Shown piece after piece: positions 46,149 to 54,100 of a stretch of 64,000 nucleotides of DNA (position 1 is its first letter; every line of letters begins with the position of its first letter). Under the pieces are notes generated by a model. The model was not told the origin of the DNA and did not search any database. It saw nothing but the letters and a program-made list of their open reading frames with translations. Source of the stretch: Anaerovibrio lipolyticus LB2005 (GTDB lineage Bacteria; Bacillota; Negativicutes; Selenomonadales; Selenomonadaceae); NCBI RefSeq assembly GCF_000621545.1, contig NZ_JHYA01000001.1, forward strand, positions 124,001 through 188,000, in the 5' to 3' direction. Made by a program: the position numbers and the translations under genes.

Positions 46149-46943
46149 TTACCCCTTGTTATTTTTTTCAGCCAACCATTTCTGATGAATAGCATACCAT
46201 TTTTGACTGCTTCTCCCCAATCTGGCGATTTGTCTTGGGTGGGCTAAAGGCAATACTTTAATCATTTTTCCACCAATTTCAACATTGGTGCACTTGCCAT
46301 ACCCGTTATTTTTCTTGTAATCATCAAGCCTTTTATATGATTCTTTTTCAACTATATGTAAGTATTGTTGTATTGGCTTATCTCCAAGTAAAATCAGCAA
46401 ATCTGCCTGAGATTCCAGTAACTCTTTGGTAATCTCCTCAACCCGTTCATTACCGCAAAACTTTTTTGGTGTTTTAGGAACTGTCACCTCATTCAAGCCT
46501 TCATTTGCAAGTTTTTCCAAAAACGGATCATATTTTTTGGATTTTACAGATATTTGTCCACGATTAAGCCTGCTCTCCGGTAACAAATCGCACAACCACG
46601 CATCTTTTCTATCAAATCCCAACGGAGCCAATATTCTTTCATCCAATGCCTTGGCGGATGGTCCGTTAAAATCTTCATCTGGTAATTCAAGATGCCCCAT
46701 TTCAGATGGCACACGGATTTTCTTAATTATTTCTTCCGCTTCCTTTTCATTACCATCCCAGAAAATTCTCGGCTCACTGGCTACAGCCAACGCCTTACAT
46801 GCTATTTTACCGTTCTTATCAACCCACTTTGCGTGGACTGCACTGGCATAAACACCCAAAACAAAAACTTTTTTAGGGGTCCTATCCTCCTGAACCACTG
46901 GATGCACATATTCACCAAAAGGAAATTGATACTCATTGGACAT
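46149..46943 (-). CDS. possible uracil-DNA-glycosylase-like protein
   Basis: The 264-residue protein has the layout of the UDG superfamily: an early strand VFVLGVYASAVHAKW (near residue 27), a middle segment AWLCDLLPESRLN, the strand DLLILLGDKPIQQYL (near 195) and the late motif LPLAHPRQIARLG (near 240), which resembles the HPS/HPG motif of base-excising enzymes. The first catalytic motif is not obvious, so a related fold with another activity is possible. ATAGGAGGA precedes the ATG at 46943. It is the last gene of the unit starting at operator site 7, 87 bp after the small membrane protein gene. Confidence 0.5.
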   Translation of the reverse strand: MSNEYQFPFGEYVHPVVQEDRTPKKVFVLGVYASAVHAKWVDKNGKIACKALAVASEPRIFWDGNEKEAEEIIKKIRVPSEMGHLELPDEDFNGPSAKALDERILAPLGFDRKDAWLCDLLPESRLNRGQISVKSKKYDPFLEKLANEGLNEVTVPKTPKKFCGNERVEEITKELLESQADLLILLGDKPIQQYLHIVEKESYKRLDDYKKNNGYGKCTNVEIGGKMIKVLPLAHPRQIARLGRSSQKWYAIHQKWLAEKNNKG

Positions 46944-47029
46944 AAAAAATCCTCCTATTCTCTCGCACGTTTCAATAAAAAATATTATCATCTGTACCAT
47001 TCTACAAACATCTTAAAATTCCTTTACCC

Positions 47030-47158
47030 CTAAAACCATTCCCTAACCTCATCATCTGAGCAAATCAGATATATCAACCAAAATGGACATTTAGCCAGTG
47101 ATAAGAAAAAGGCGACTTTAATAATGAGTGCCAATATAATTAATATCCATACCAGCAT
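47030..47158 (-). CDS. small membrane protein with acidic WF tail
   Basis: A 42-residue reading MLVWILIILALIIKVAFFL... with hydrophobic segments at 2-22 and 26-33 and the tail CSDDEVREWF. GGGAGG lies 9 nt before this ATG; an ATG two codons earlier is too close to it. The gene starts 15 bp after the stop of the 193-residue protein. Its build and its DD..(E/D)WF tail match the 53-residue protein at 31954, although the two are otherwise different, which is the best argument that both are real. Confidence 0.6.
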   Translation of the reverse strand: MLVWILIILALIIKVAFFLSLAKCPFWLIYLICSDDEVREWF

Positions 47159-47172
47159 TGTCATTTCCTCCC

Positions 47173-47754
47173 TTACAGTGCAAACATCATAGTAGCCTTA
47201 GTTATAACCTTTTCCCACATTGGGTCATCTACCTTTAACACATTTCTTCCCTTTAAAATCATAAGCATGTTATATTTTTTTGATATTGCCAGAGTAAACA
47301 TTTCACCTGATACCTTGATTCTATAGTATTGTATAGGATACCACTTTAAATCCTTTTTGGTTATCAATTCGTAGGGATAGGTGCCATCCTCATTTTGAGT
47401 GGTCATCATCAATACATGTGCCTTGGTTGATGTGTCCAGGGGGTGGGAAATAAGAAATTCCCCCAGGGGCGAATAACGGGGAATTGCCCACTTGAGCCGC
47501 CCCCTTTTTATTGCAGGTACTGCTGAATTTTTTGATATTCCAAGATTAATAAAGGGGAGCTTCAGCTTTAAAATTTCCTTTGCTGCTGCCCTATAAAAAT
47601 CTTCGTGCTCCTCGAGCATGGCCTCAGCTTCACTCCGGTCTTCCATGAACGCCGGAACTATCAACCCTTTATATGATTCACTTCTTGACACATTTATATA
47701 ATTTCTGTATTTACAATAGGGCTTCAACTTACGCTCATCAGGCTCCAGCTCCAT
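47173..47754 (-). CDS. unknown protein of the MoxR-VWA operon (193 aa)
   Basis: I do not recognise this protein. It starts MELEPDERKLKPYCKYRN, has no signal peptide or membrane segment, and contains INLGISKNSAVPAIKRGRLKWAI near residue 70 and ISKKYNMLMILKGRNVL near 155. Its start overlaps the preceding gene by 17 bp, so the two are coupled and probably work together with the MoxR and VWA proteins. Confidence 0.6.
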   Translation of the reverse strand: MELEPDERKLKPYCKYRNYINVSRSESYKGLIVPAFMEDRSEAEAMLEEHEDFYRAAAKEILKLKLPFINLGISKNSAVPAIKRGRLKWAIPRYSPLGEFLISHPLDTSTKAHVLMMTTQNEDGTYPYELITKKDLKWYPIQYYRIKVSGEMFTLAISKKYNMLMILKGRNVLKVDDPMWEKVITKATMMFAL

Positions 47755-48604
47755 AATTATGCTCCTTTCTGTCTTTAATCAATGCTTCTGCCATTGTGAT
47801 AAGGGAATATTTTTCAAACATGTTCTTTGTCAGTATTTTCCCGTTCAGCAGCACTATTTTTTCATTTAGGGAAGGTACATTAAACACCGTTGCGGTGTCC
47901 CGGCCGAACCATATCTTCTTCATGGAAGCATTTTGCAGATAGAGGTCCACATGGGAGGAATTAAATAAATCTGAGGTTATTCTCGTTTTTCTGAATTCAT
48001 CACTGAATATCCCCAAAGCATCCTCACCATTTGCAGTCTTGATGAAATTGTTGAAATGATTTGCGATCCCCTTGCCAGGCCATAGGTTTTCGAAGGAAGA
48101 CGAAAACTTGCAGGCACTATCCAAAATTTCCTCATCTGAATAATCACTTACGGGAAGATTCAGGAAAACTGTACTCTTGGTAAATTTAATTTTCATTTTC
48201 TCATCATCTTTGATAATAATATCCTTAAATATTGCCTTATTTTTCCCCCTTGTCATAAGAGCAAAATTAAGCTTTTTAACCCTTGGAAAACCTTTATATT
48301 CCTCGTACCAGCTGTCCACCAGATGCCACCAGAAGGCATTTATTTCATCCAGATGCAGCTCCTTCCAGTCCCCTTCTGAAAGTATTTTATTTTTAAAGGG
48401 CTTGCAGGAAACTATCATTTTAATTGGAGAAGTTTTCGTATATATGAATTTCAGCCCCATATATTGAAAATCACTTGCCTCCAGCACACCATGCTTTGAT
48501 ATAAAACTGGAATTGGTCAGGGGATATATTTCCAAAGGGTATTTCTTCGTTGTAAATACGGCCTTAAACTCTTCCCTGGATAAAAAACCTTTTACAAATT
48601 CCAT
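47738..48604 (-). CDS. unknown protein of the MoxR-VWA operon (288 aa)
   Basis: Not recognised. It is a soluble 288-residue protein (MEFVKGFLSREEFKAVFTTK...) rich in Lys and aromatic residues with no catalytic motif I can name. AGGTGATTAGAA precedes the ATG. It lies 39 bp after the MoxR gene and overlaps the 193-residue gene. It may be the substrate or adaptor that the MoxR-VWA pair remodels. Confidence 0.6.
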   Translation of the reverse strand: MEFVKGFLSREEFKAVFTTKKYPLEIYPLTNSSFISKHGVLEASDFQYMGLKFIYTKTSPIKMIVSCKPFKNKILSEGDWKELHLDEINAFWWHLVDSWYEEYKGFPRVKKLNFALMTRGKNKAIFKDIIIKDDEKMKIKFTKSTVFLNLPVSDYSDEEILDSACKFSSSFENLWPGKGIANHFNNFIKTANGEDALGIFSDEFRKTRITSDLFNSSHVDLYLQNASMKKIWFGRDTATVFNVPSLNEKIVLLNGKILTKNMFEKYSLITMAEALIKDRKEHNYGAGA

Positions 48605-48643
48605 TTCTAATCACCTCAATATTTACTGTCCTATAACACTTTA

Positions 48644-49705
48644 TTATTCAAGGAGAGCCTTATTATTGCTTATAAATAGCTCCAGTTCCGGAGAATCCAC
48701 CTCCATAAGCAGAAGTCTGTTAATCTCTGTTGGTGAATTTGCTGCCTTCAAATCTTCTATAGCCAAGGCTGTAAATTCCGCATCCATTAACAGCATATAA
48801 TTGATTACATTGACAAATTTATCTTTTGGTAAGCCTGCCTCTGTAAGTTTGTAGACCAATGATGAAATAAGGATATATTTTATATCATCCCTTTCCGGAA
48901 CCTCCTTGTAGGTCCCGTCCATTATCTGATCAACAACATCCACAGCTTCCCGTTCCTTCAGAAATGCCAAAAAAGACACCGCCTCCGTTTCCCCGATATT
49001 TGCTTCAATCTTGGCCCTTAGAAGTTTGCTACCTATATCCAACTTTGCAGTATTCATAATATCCGAAACCGCCTCCCAGGTCCTTGGGGAAGCAAATCGC
49101 AATGATTCACCCTCGGGGTCAAAATTATGAAACGCCACAGGCTTGAAATTAAGATAGGCTATTACGGCCTCATTGATCTTATTTGGATAAGCAAAATCCC
49201 TTTTCCACTGGTCCAGATCATAGGAAATATTATGAATTTCAAATCTGTTGGCCAAAGGGGCCGGCATTTCGGTATAAACTCCGTTGTCATCCAACCTGTT
49301 TCCCAAGGCAACAATATACCAGCCCTCAGGCAGGGTATATGAGCCCAGCTTTCTGTCATGGATCAGCTGATAAGCCGCGGCCTGCACTCTCTTTGAAGCA
49401 GAGGTAATTTCCTCAATCAAGAGAATTCCCCTTTCCCCATCCCTATCTTCCCTTGGAAGAATGTCATTATGCAGCCACATAGTATGCAAATTATCCTCAG
49501 AAGGAAATGGTATACCCTTCAGCTCCGTTTCCGTAAAAAGAAGAAGTCTTAAATCAATAAATCCCATATTTCTTGACTGAGCTATATCATAGGCAATGGC
49601 TGACTTACCAATACCAGAAGGACCAAGGCCCAAAATAGAACGCTTTATCCCATTATCTATATTGAAGTTGATTACCTCAGCAAAATCATGAATATTTAAA
49701 TCCAT
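48644..49705 (-). CDS. MoxR-like AAA+ ATPase
   Basis: MoxR ATPases act as chaperones with VWA partners. Walker A is GPSGIGKS (28-35), Walker B GILLIEE (93-99, with Glu-Glu rather than Asp-Glu), sensor-1 IVALGNRLDDNG near 132, and the MoxR-type PAPLANRFEIH near 150. I chose the ATG at 49705 (GGAGGAGGAA upstream, 353 residues); the frame opens 9 codons earlier. It follows the VWA gene by 46 bp in the unit from operator site 7. Confidence 0.85.
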   Translation of the reverse strand: MDLNIHDFAEVINFNIDNGIKRSILGLGPSGIGKSAIAYDIAQSRNMGFIDLRLLLFTETELKGIPFPSEDNLHTMWLHNDILPREDRDGERGILLIEEITSASKRVQAAAYQLIHDRKLGSYTLPEGWYIVALGNRLDDNGVYTEMPAPLANRFEIHNISYDLDQWKRDFAYPNKINEAVIAYLNFKPVAFHNFDPEGESLRFASPRTWEAVSDIMNTAKLDIGSKLLRAKIEANIGETEAVSFLAFLKEREAVDVVDQIMDGTYKEVPERDDIKYILISSLVYKLTEAGLPKDKFVNVINYMLLMDAEFTALAIEDLKAANSPTEINRLLLMEVDSPELELFISNNKALLE

Positions 49706-49751
49706 AACAAATTCCTCCTCCGTCAGCAACACTATTCACATATACAAACCT

Positions 49752-50897
49752 TTAAATACTTTTCATTTGAGAAACGATTCCGTTGGTAATATTTTCAGTA
49801 GTTCCATCAGGGGGTATTACCCAAATTGAATTTTTCTCAGCCTTTATCTTTTCAAAATCCCCATCTGTGAGATAAATAACTAATTTAGCATTGCTGTAAT
49901 TATTTCTTATATAGTACTGAGCCCTGGCCGGTGAGGTCCCACCTCGGCCTGATATTTTTATGTTCTTATACTCTTTAATAGGTATTGGTGGATATACTTC
50001 ATGTGACCATTGTATAATCACTCCTGTCATCTCAAAATCCTTTATCATTTTATTGATATGACCAAAGAAATCTGCCAACTCCGCCTTAGATATTGAACCC
50101 GATGTATCAACTGCCACTACCACATCCGCCAGCCTGCATTCTTCCAAATATTCCCCAGGAAGGATCATTTTTCTGTAAAGAGTGGTCCGAAGGGGAGATG
50201 CAAAGGATGTATCATCTGATGTTGCAGAAGACAGAAATCTTTTAACCAGCTTGTACCAGGGTACTTTGGTGGATAACAAGGCTGATACCTCTTCAAACAT
50301 ATACTGACCAATAGGAGAGTGACCTTTATATGACTCCAGCCCCCGCAGTCCTTCTTTTATCTGCCATTCCTTCAATGTTCCTTTAAACCTTTTAATATCC
50401 TGATAATAAGCGTCTTTATCATCCCTTAAGAATTTTGATATATTGGGGTTATTTTCCAGCAGGGAATATATTTCTTCCACTGTGAAATACTCAACATTAT
50501 AGATATCAGGCAGTTCAAATATTCCAAATTCCTTCTTTAAATCCAGTGGTATACCAATTTTCTCGTAATAATCCGAATCTATTTCCAAAATTCTGTTTAC
50601 CTTTAAATCCGCAGCCAAATTCCAGAAAAACGGATCCCTGTCCTTTAATCTAAAGACATGAAGAAGAATAATATGATACAGCTCATGGAGCAAAACAAAA
50701 TTACATTGCTCCGGGGTTATTTCTTTAATAAACTCTTCTGAAAAAACTATGCTCCTGCCATCTGTCCAGGCAGTGTCCTGTATTGATGACTCTCTTACTC
50801 TAGCCAGCTTTATTAAAGCCATGCCAAAATAAGGAGCATTCTTTAAAAGCCGCAGGCGCACCTTTTTAACCTGAACATGGAAATCTTTTAAATCCAT
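49752..50897 (-). CDS. VWA-like protein with metallopeptidase-type N-terminus (DUF2201 type)
   Basis: The N-terminal half carries a zinc-peptidase-like HELYH (71-75) followed by FWNLAADLKVNR (91-102), the pattern of the DUF2201/putative metallopeptidase family. The C-terminal half is a von Willebrand A-like domain with the MIDAS start DTSGS (264-268), GRGGTSP and YLTDGDFE. Such proteins pair with MoxR ATPases, as here. TTGGGAGGAGGGC precedes the ATG, and operator site 7 lies 48 nt before it. First gene of a six-gene unit: VWA, MoxR, 288 aa, 193 aa, small membrane protein, UDG-like. Confidence 0.85.
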   Translation of the reverse strand: MDLKDFHVQVKKVRLRLLKNAPYFGMALIKLARVRESSIQDTAWTDGRSIVFSEEFIKEITPEQCNFVLLHELYHIILLHVFRLKDRDPFFWNLAADLKVNRILEIDSDYYEKIGIPLDLKKEFGIFELPDIYNVEYFTVEEIYSLLENNPNISKFLRDDKDAYYQDIKRFKGTLKEWQIKEGLRGLESYKGHSPIGQYMFEEVSALLSTKVPWYKLVKRFLSSATSDDTSFASPLRTTLYRKMILPGEYLEECRLADVVVAVDTSGSISKAELADFFGHINKMIKDFEMTGVIIQWSHEVYPPIPIKEYKNIKISGRGGTSPARAQYYIRNNYSNAKLVIYLTDGDFEKIKAEKNSIWVIPPDGTTENITNGIVSQMKSI

Positions 50898-50944
50898 AAT
50901 GCCCTCCTCCCAAACATAAAACAGATTCTTTTAGGATTGAATAA

Positions 50945-50979
50945 AGCATAACAAAATCGATGTGCACAATTTTGTACAT
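50945..50979 (-). promoter_or_regulatory. WYL-island operator/promoter, site 7
   Basis: ATGTGCA-CAATTT-TGTACAT at 50960-50979. The extended -10 TGT-TATGCT follows 9 nt after the core on the minus strand. Confidence 0.82.
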
Positions 50980-50984
50980 CATAA

Positions 50985-51019
50985 AAATCTCTGGTGATGT
51001 TTTTAACCACCAGAGATTT
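50985..51019 (-). terminator. terminator after WYL regulator 3
   Basis: AAATCTCTGGTG / CACCAGAGATTT, a perfect 12-bp stem with an 11-nt loop, followed by TTATG on the minus strand, directly before operator site 7. Confidence 0.82.
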
Positions 51020-51062
51020 CCTCAAATCTTATTCTTTTAAAATTCAGTTGTTTCAAATAATG

Positions 51063-52067
51063 CTAATCTTTATATTTCCTCCACATTCTGTCTATTTCCT
51101 TTTTTATTTCCTTACGTAAATCCACAGGTTTCAGCAGCTCCACCTTGGGACCGTATTGTATGGCCCAGTACTTCACAGCCTTTAGATTGCATTTAACCCT
51201 AATTACAATATAGTCCTTATCCTCCTGTACTATGTTGAAATTCTTCCCAAACCAATCTACGAGAGTAGTCATCATTTTAGGACTTGTTTTAATTTCAACC
51301 CAATCACTTTCTCCACTAAACATGGATATATGCTCCGCCATGTGCTTGGATAAATTAAAGCCATTGGCGTCAAATTCCTTAAGTTCCTTTGAATCCTTGC
51401 GTCTTTCCTCCAATAGCTTAACATTAGTCATTTTATCTATGCGTAAATGTATCACATCGTCAAATTGATCCATGTTACCCACAAGATAAAATTTCCCGTT
51501 ATTTTCCACCATCTGGTAAGGATTTATGGTATATGGATTACCATCATTTTGAGGTTGTAATTTAAAATCAGTACCCACCTCATTATAGACACACTGAATT
51601 TTCTTTTCCGTAGCGATGGCATCAATTATCACATCCAATGCACCCATTACCTGTGTATTTATGGTATGGTTAAGCTTCGGCAAATTGCATATATGCTTAG
51701 TCTTATCCTTAAAATATTTGCTACCAAAGTTCTTGAGCTTATTAATCAGCCTCTTTGCCGTTTTAGTGGGTATTATTTTTGAAAAGAGTATACTGTCAAT
51801 CAAAATACGCAATTCCGCATCATCAAATTCCCTTTCTACCAGCTTGTAGCCCTTTCCTTCTCCTTTTCCTTTTTCGTGTTCAATTTGCCACCCCATATCT
51901 ATTAAATCATCAATATATGACTTAACAGTTCGCCGGTCACATTTAATTTCATAATCCTTTTCCAGATGGTCAATAATGCCCTGCTGGGTCAGGGCATTAT
52001 TTTCATCCGTATACTCCCGCAATATATTAAGGATACACATATTCACTTTTTTCTTGCTACCATACAT
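51063..52067 (-). CDS. HTH/WYL-domain transcription regulator 3
   Basis: A 334-residue protein with an N-terminal winged HTH (ALTQQGIIDHLEKDYEIKCDRRTVKSYIDDLIDMGW, residues 24-60), a linker, the WYL domain (YQMVENNGKFYLVGNMDQ, HLRIDKMTNV) and a WCX-like C-terminus (YWAIQYGPKVELLKP). It is closely similar to regulator 1 at 35372. AGCAGGTGATAAT precedes the ATG. It stands alone under operator site 8, so autoregulation is likely. It is the best candidate for the protein that reads the eight operators. Confidence 0.9.
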   Translation of the reverse strand: MYGSKKKVNMCILNILREYTDENNALTQQGIIDHLEKDYEIKCDRRTVKSYIDDLIDMGWQIEHEKGKGEGKGYKLVEREFDDAELRILIDSILFSKIIPTKTAKRLINKLKNFGSKYFKDKTKHICNLPKLNHTINTQVMGALDVIIDAIATEKKIQCVYNEVGTDFKLQPQNDGNPYTINPYQMVENNGKFYLVGNMDQFDDVIHLRIDKMTNVKLLEERRKDSKELKEFDANGFNLSKHMAEHISMFSGESDWVEIKTSPKMMTTLVDWFGKNFNIVQEDKDYIVIRVKCNLKAVKYWAIQYGPKVELLKPVDLRKEIKKEIDRMWRKYKD

Positions 52068-52154
52068 ATTATCACCTGCTTTTATTATTCAAAGTTGTCA
52101 TTTGATTTCACGTCAAAACTGCATTCTTTATACTAATTATCGTTCCCTTAACAT

Positions 52155-52189
52155 AATATATCAAATCCAATATACAAAATTTTGCACAT
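52155..52189 (-). promoter_or_regulatory. WYL-island operator/promoter, site 8 (WYL regulator 3)
   Basis: ATATACA-AAATTT-TGCACAT at 52170-52189 (one mismatch in the first half). The extended -10 TGA-TATATT follows 9 nt after the core on the minus strand; the run TTTGATATATTAT is identical with site 5. Confidence 0.78.
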
Positions 52190-52208
52190 AAAGGTACTAA
52201 GGATAAAA

Positions 52209-52239
52209 AAACAGCCACCCGCTAGGATGGTGGCTGTTT
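52209..52239 (-). terminator. terminator after the DUF4143 ATPase gene
   Basis: AAACAGCCACC / GGTGGCTGTTT, a perfect 11-bp stem with a 9-nt loop, followed by TTTTATCC on the minus strand. Confidence 0.88.
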
Positions 52240-52272
52240 ATTCATCAAGGTCCATAAAATGCTTATGAATAA

Positions 52273-53508
52273 TTAAATGTAATCAATAGGTAAAGCTATG
52301 GTACGTTCATTTAGCCATAAGGGCTGTTCATACATACAGAGGATTGTTCCCAAACCGCGTTGGCGACCTTTTATTTTATCAATAACATCAAAGGTGTTGG
52401 TCATACTCAGTTTTGGGTTTGCAGACATTTTTATTTCTATAGGATATATGACATCCCCATCCTCAATCAACAGATCAATTTCGGATTCACGGCTGGCTGA
52501 TTTGTCTTTACCACGATAATAGGTAACTTGCATCCGATAGTCCAGACCGCTGTTAGTAAATGATTTTAGGATTTCCGATACCACGAAGGTTTCAAACAGT
52601 TCTCCTGCCATAGCTCCATTCATGGCTGTTTCCGGACTTTGATATTTGGTGAGGAAGCATACCAGTCCTGTGTCACGGAAATAGAGCTTAGGTGTTTTAA
52701 TAGCTCTTCTCAAAGCAGAATTAGAGAATGGTTGCAATATGTATATAAGTCCAGATGCTTCGAGAATATATGTCCATTCTTTGGCAGTAGCAGCAGTGAT
52801 ATCAGCTTGTTCAGCAACCTTGCTGTAATTAAGCATTTGACCAGTACGGGCTGCCATGGCAGTCAAAAACCTCATAAATTTCATATGATCCTTTATTTTT
52901 GTCAAATCATTGACATCACGGCTAAGGTAAGTTTGCACATAAGAAGAATAGAACATCTGCCAATCCACATCATTTTCATAAAGAGCAGGATAACTCCCTC
53001 TGTGTATTAGCTGCCATATATTGGAATGACTTTTCCGTGAATGACTGCGACTAGAAATATATTCCTTATTAGGTATAAAAGGTTGATTAAAATCTATTCC
53101 ATCTATTTCCCGGAGAGATAGTCCAGAAAGCTCGAAAATGGCAATCCGTCCAGCTAATGATTCAGATACATGCTTCATCAGTTGGAATGACTGAGAGCCA
53201 GTCAAGGCAAATAATCCCCTTTCATTGCTTTTGTCACATTCTATTTTGATATAAGGAAAGAGCTCCTGTATATATTGCACTTCATCCAAAGTAATAGGAC
53301 AACGATGATTAAGAAAAAACATCCCCGGCTCATTCTGAGCTTGAGATAAAAGCAATGGATTATCAAAAGTTATGTAATTTTGGTCTGGAAAAACTTCCTT
53401 TAGTAGAGTTGATTTTCCGACCTGTCGTGAGCCTGTAACTAATAAAGCCTTGAATGATTTATTTGCTTTTAAAAGACTTTGCTCAATATGGCGTTTTATA
53501 TAGGACAA
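52273..53508 (-). CDS. ATPase with DUF4143 and PD-(D/E)XK-like C-terminus
   Basis: A member of the common AAA-fold ATPase/DUF4143 family of unknown function. Walker A is VTGSRQVGKSTL near residue 27, Walker B-like CPITLDEVQYIQELF near 75, ALTGSQSF near 105; the C-terminal DUF4143 region has SESEIDLLIEDGDVIYPIEIK, a D...E-x-K nuclease-like core. The best start is the TTG at 53508, 8 nt after GGAGG; a GTG at 53517 lies inside the same hairpin. The ribosome-binding site sits in the right arm of a 19-bp inverted repeat. Confidence 0.85.
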   Translation of the reverse strand: MSYIKRHIEQSLLKANKSFKALLVTGSRQVGKSTLLKEVFPDQNYITFDNPLLLSQAQNEPGMFFLNHRCPITLDEVQYIQELFPYIKIECDKSNERGLFALTGSQSFQLMKHVSESLAGRIAIFELSGLSLREIDGIDFNQPFIPNKEYISSRSHSRKSHSNIWQLIHRGSYPALYENDVDWQMFYSSYVQTYLSRDVNDLTKIKDHMKFMRFLTAMAARTGQMLNYSKVAEQADITAATAKEWTYILEASGLIYILQPFSNSALRRAIKTPKLYFRDTGLVCFLTKYQSPETAMNGAMAGELFETFVVSEILKSFTNSGLDYRMQVTYYRGKDKSASRESEIDLLIEDGDVIYPIEIKMSANPKLSMTNTFDVIDKIKGRQRGLGTILCMYEQPLWLNERTIALPIDYI

Positions 53509-53514
53509 AACAAA

Positions 53515-53559
53515 CACCTCCGACTAATTTATAGTTCAATTATAAATTAGTCGGAGGTG
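53515..53559 (-). promoter_or_regulatory. perfect 19-bp inverted repeat covering the ribosome-binding site
   Basis: CACCTCCGACTAATTTATA (53515-53533) and its exact reverse complement (53541-53559) flank the 7-nt loop GTTCAAT. In the mRNA of the DUF4143 gene the GGAGG is paired in this stem just before the start codon, so translation should be blocked unless the stem opens. There is no long T-run after it. Confidence 0.75.
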
Positions 53560-53583
53560 CAGGTCAATAACAATCAAACCTTG

Positions 53584-53955
53584 TTAAATCATTTCAATAC
53601 TGGAAGCTCCACCAGGACGAATGGTTAATGAGTATACCCTAAAGAGGTCTAATCCCATCCAGTAATCCTCAACACCATTGTCATACACTACCTTTACATC
53701 CCAATACTGTACTCCGTCTCTTGGGCTGAAGCCAATAAAGAGGTCCTGACCCGGATAGAGAACGCTGTTAGGTCCCAGCTCATCCTGATAAATCCACTCG
53801 TTTTCATGAGTTGGACTTAAATAAATGTAGGTAATAATTTTACCAGTGCCATTTACCAGAGTAAAATCCTGACTCCCGGCAAAGGCTGTCCCCTGAATAC
53901 CAACTGCCATAACTACAGCTACCAAGAAAACCTTTAATACATTTAATACCCTCAT
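53584..53955 (-). CDS. small secreted protein of unknown function
   Basis: The 123-residue protein begins with a clear Sec signal peptide (MRVLNVLKVFLVAVVMAVGI, cut after AFA near residue 27). The mature part of about 96 residues is rich in Tyr, Trp and Gly (DFTLVNGTGKIITYIYLSP, YWDVKVVYDNG) and looks all-beta, like small argininosuccinate-free secreted beta proteins of Negativicutes; it has no Cys. AAGGAGGAAAAAAC precedes the ATG at 53955. It stands 145 bp after the ECF sigma gene with its own leader; whether the sigma factor controls it is open. Confidence 0.72.
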   Translation of the reverse strand: MRVLNVLKVFLVAVVMAVGIQGTAFAGSQDFTLVNGTGKIITYIYLSPTHENEWIYQDELGPNSVLYPGQDLFIGFSPRDGVQYWDVKVVYDNGVEDYWMGLDLFRVYSLTIRPGGASSIEMI

Positions 53956-54100
53956 GTTTTTTCCTCCTTTTATATATAAAAAAATAAACGACAAATTAAC
54001 TATGGAAATTACCTTTCCATACAACCCCTACTACATTTATATATACGATTGAGCATTGTATCTATTACAGTTTTCTATAATATCGTAAAATTCGTGATAA

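Noticed and set aside
30870-52189. The shared inverted repeats as LexA (SOS) boxes
   Set aside because: The Firmicutes box is GAAC-N4-GTTC; none of the eight sites matches it, half-sites and spacing differ, and no lexA gene is present. A lineage-specific LexA cannot be excluded without the genome.
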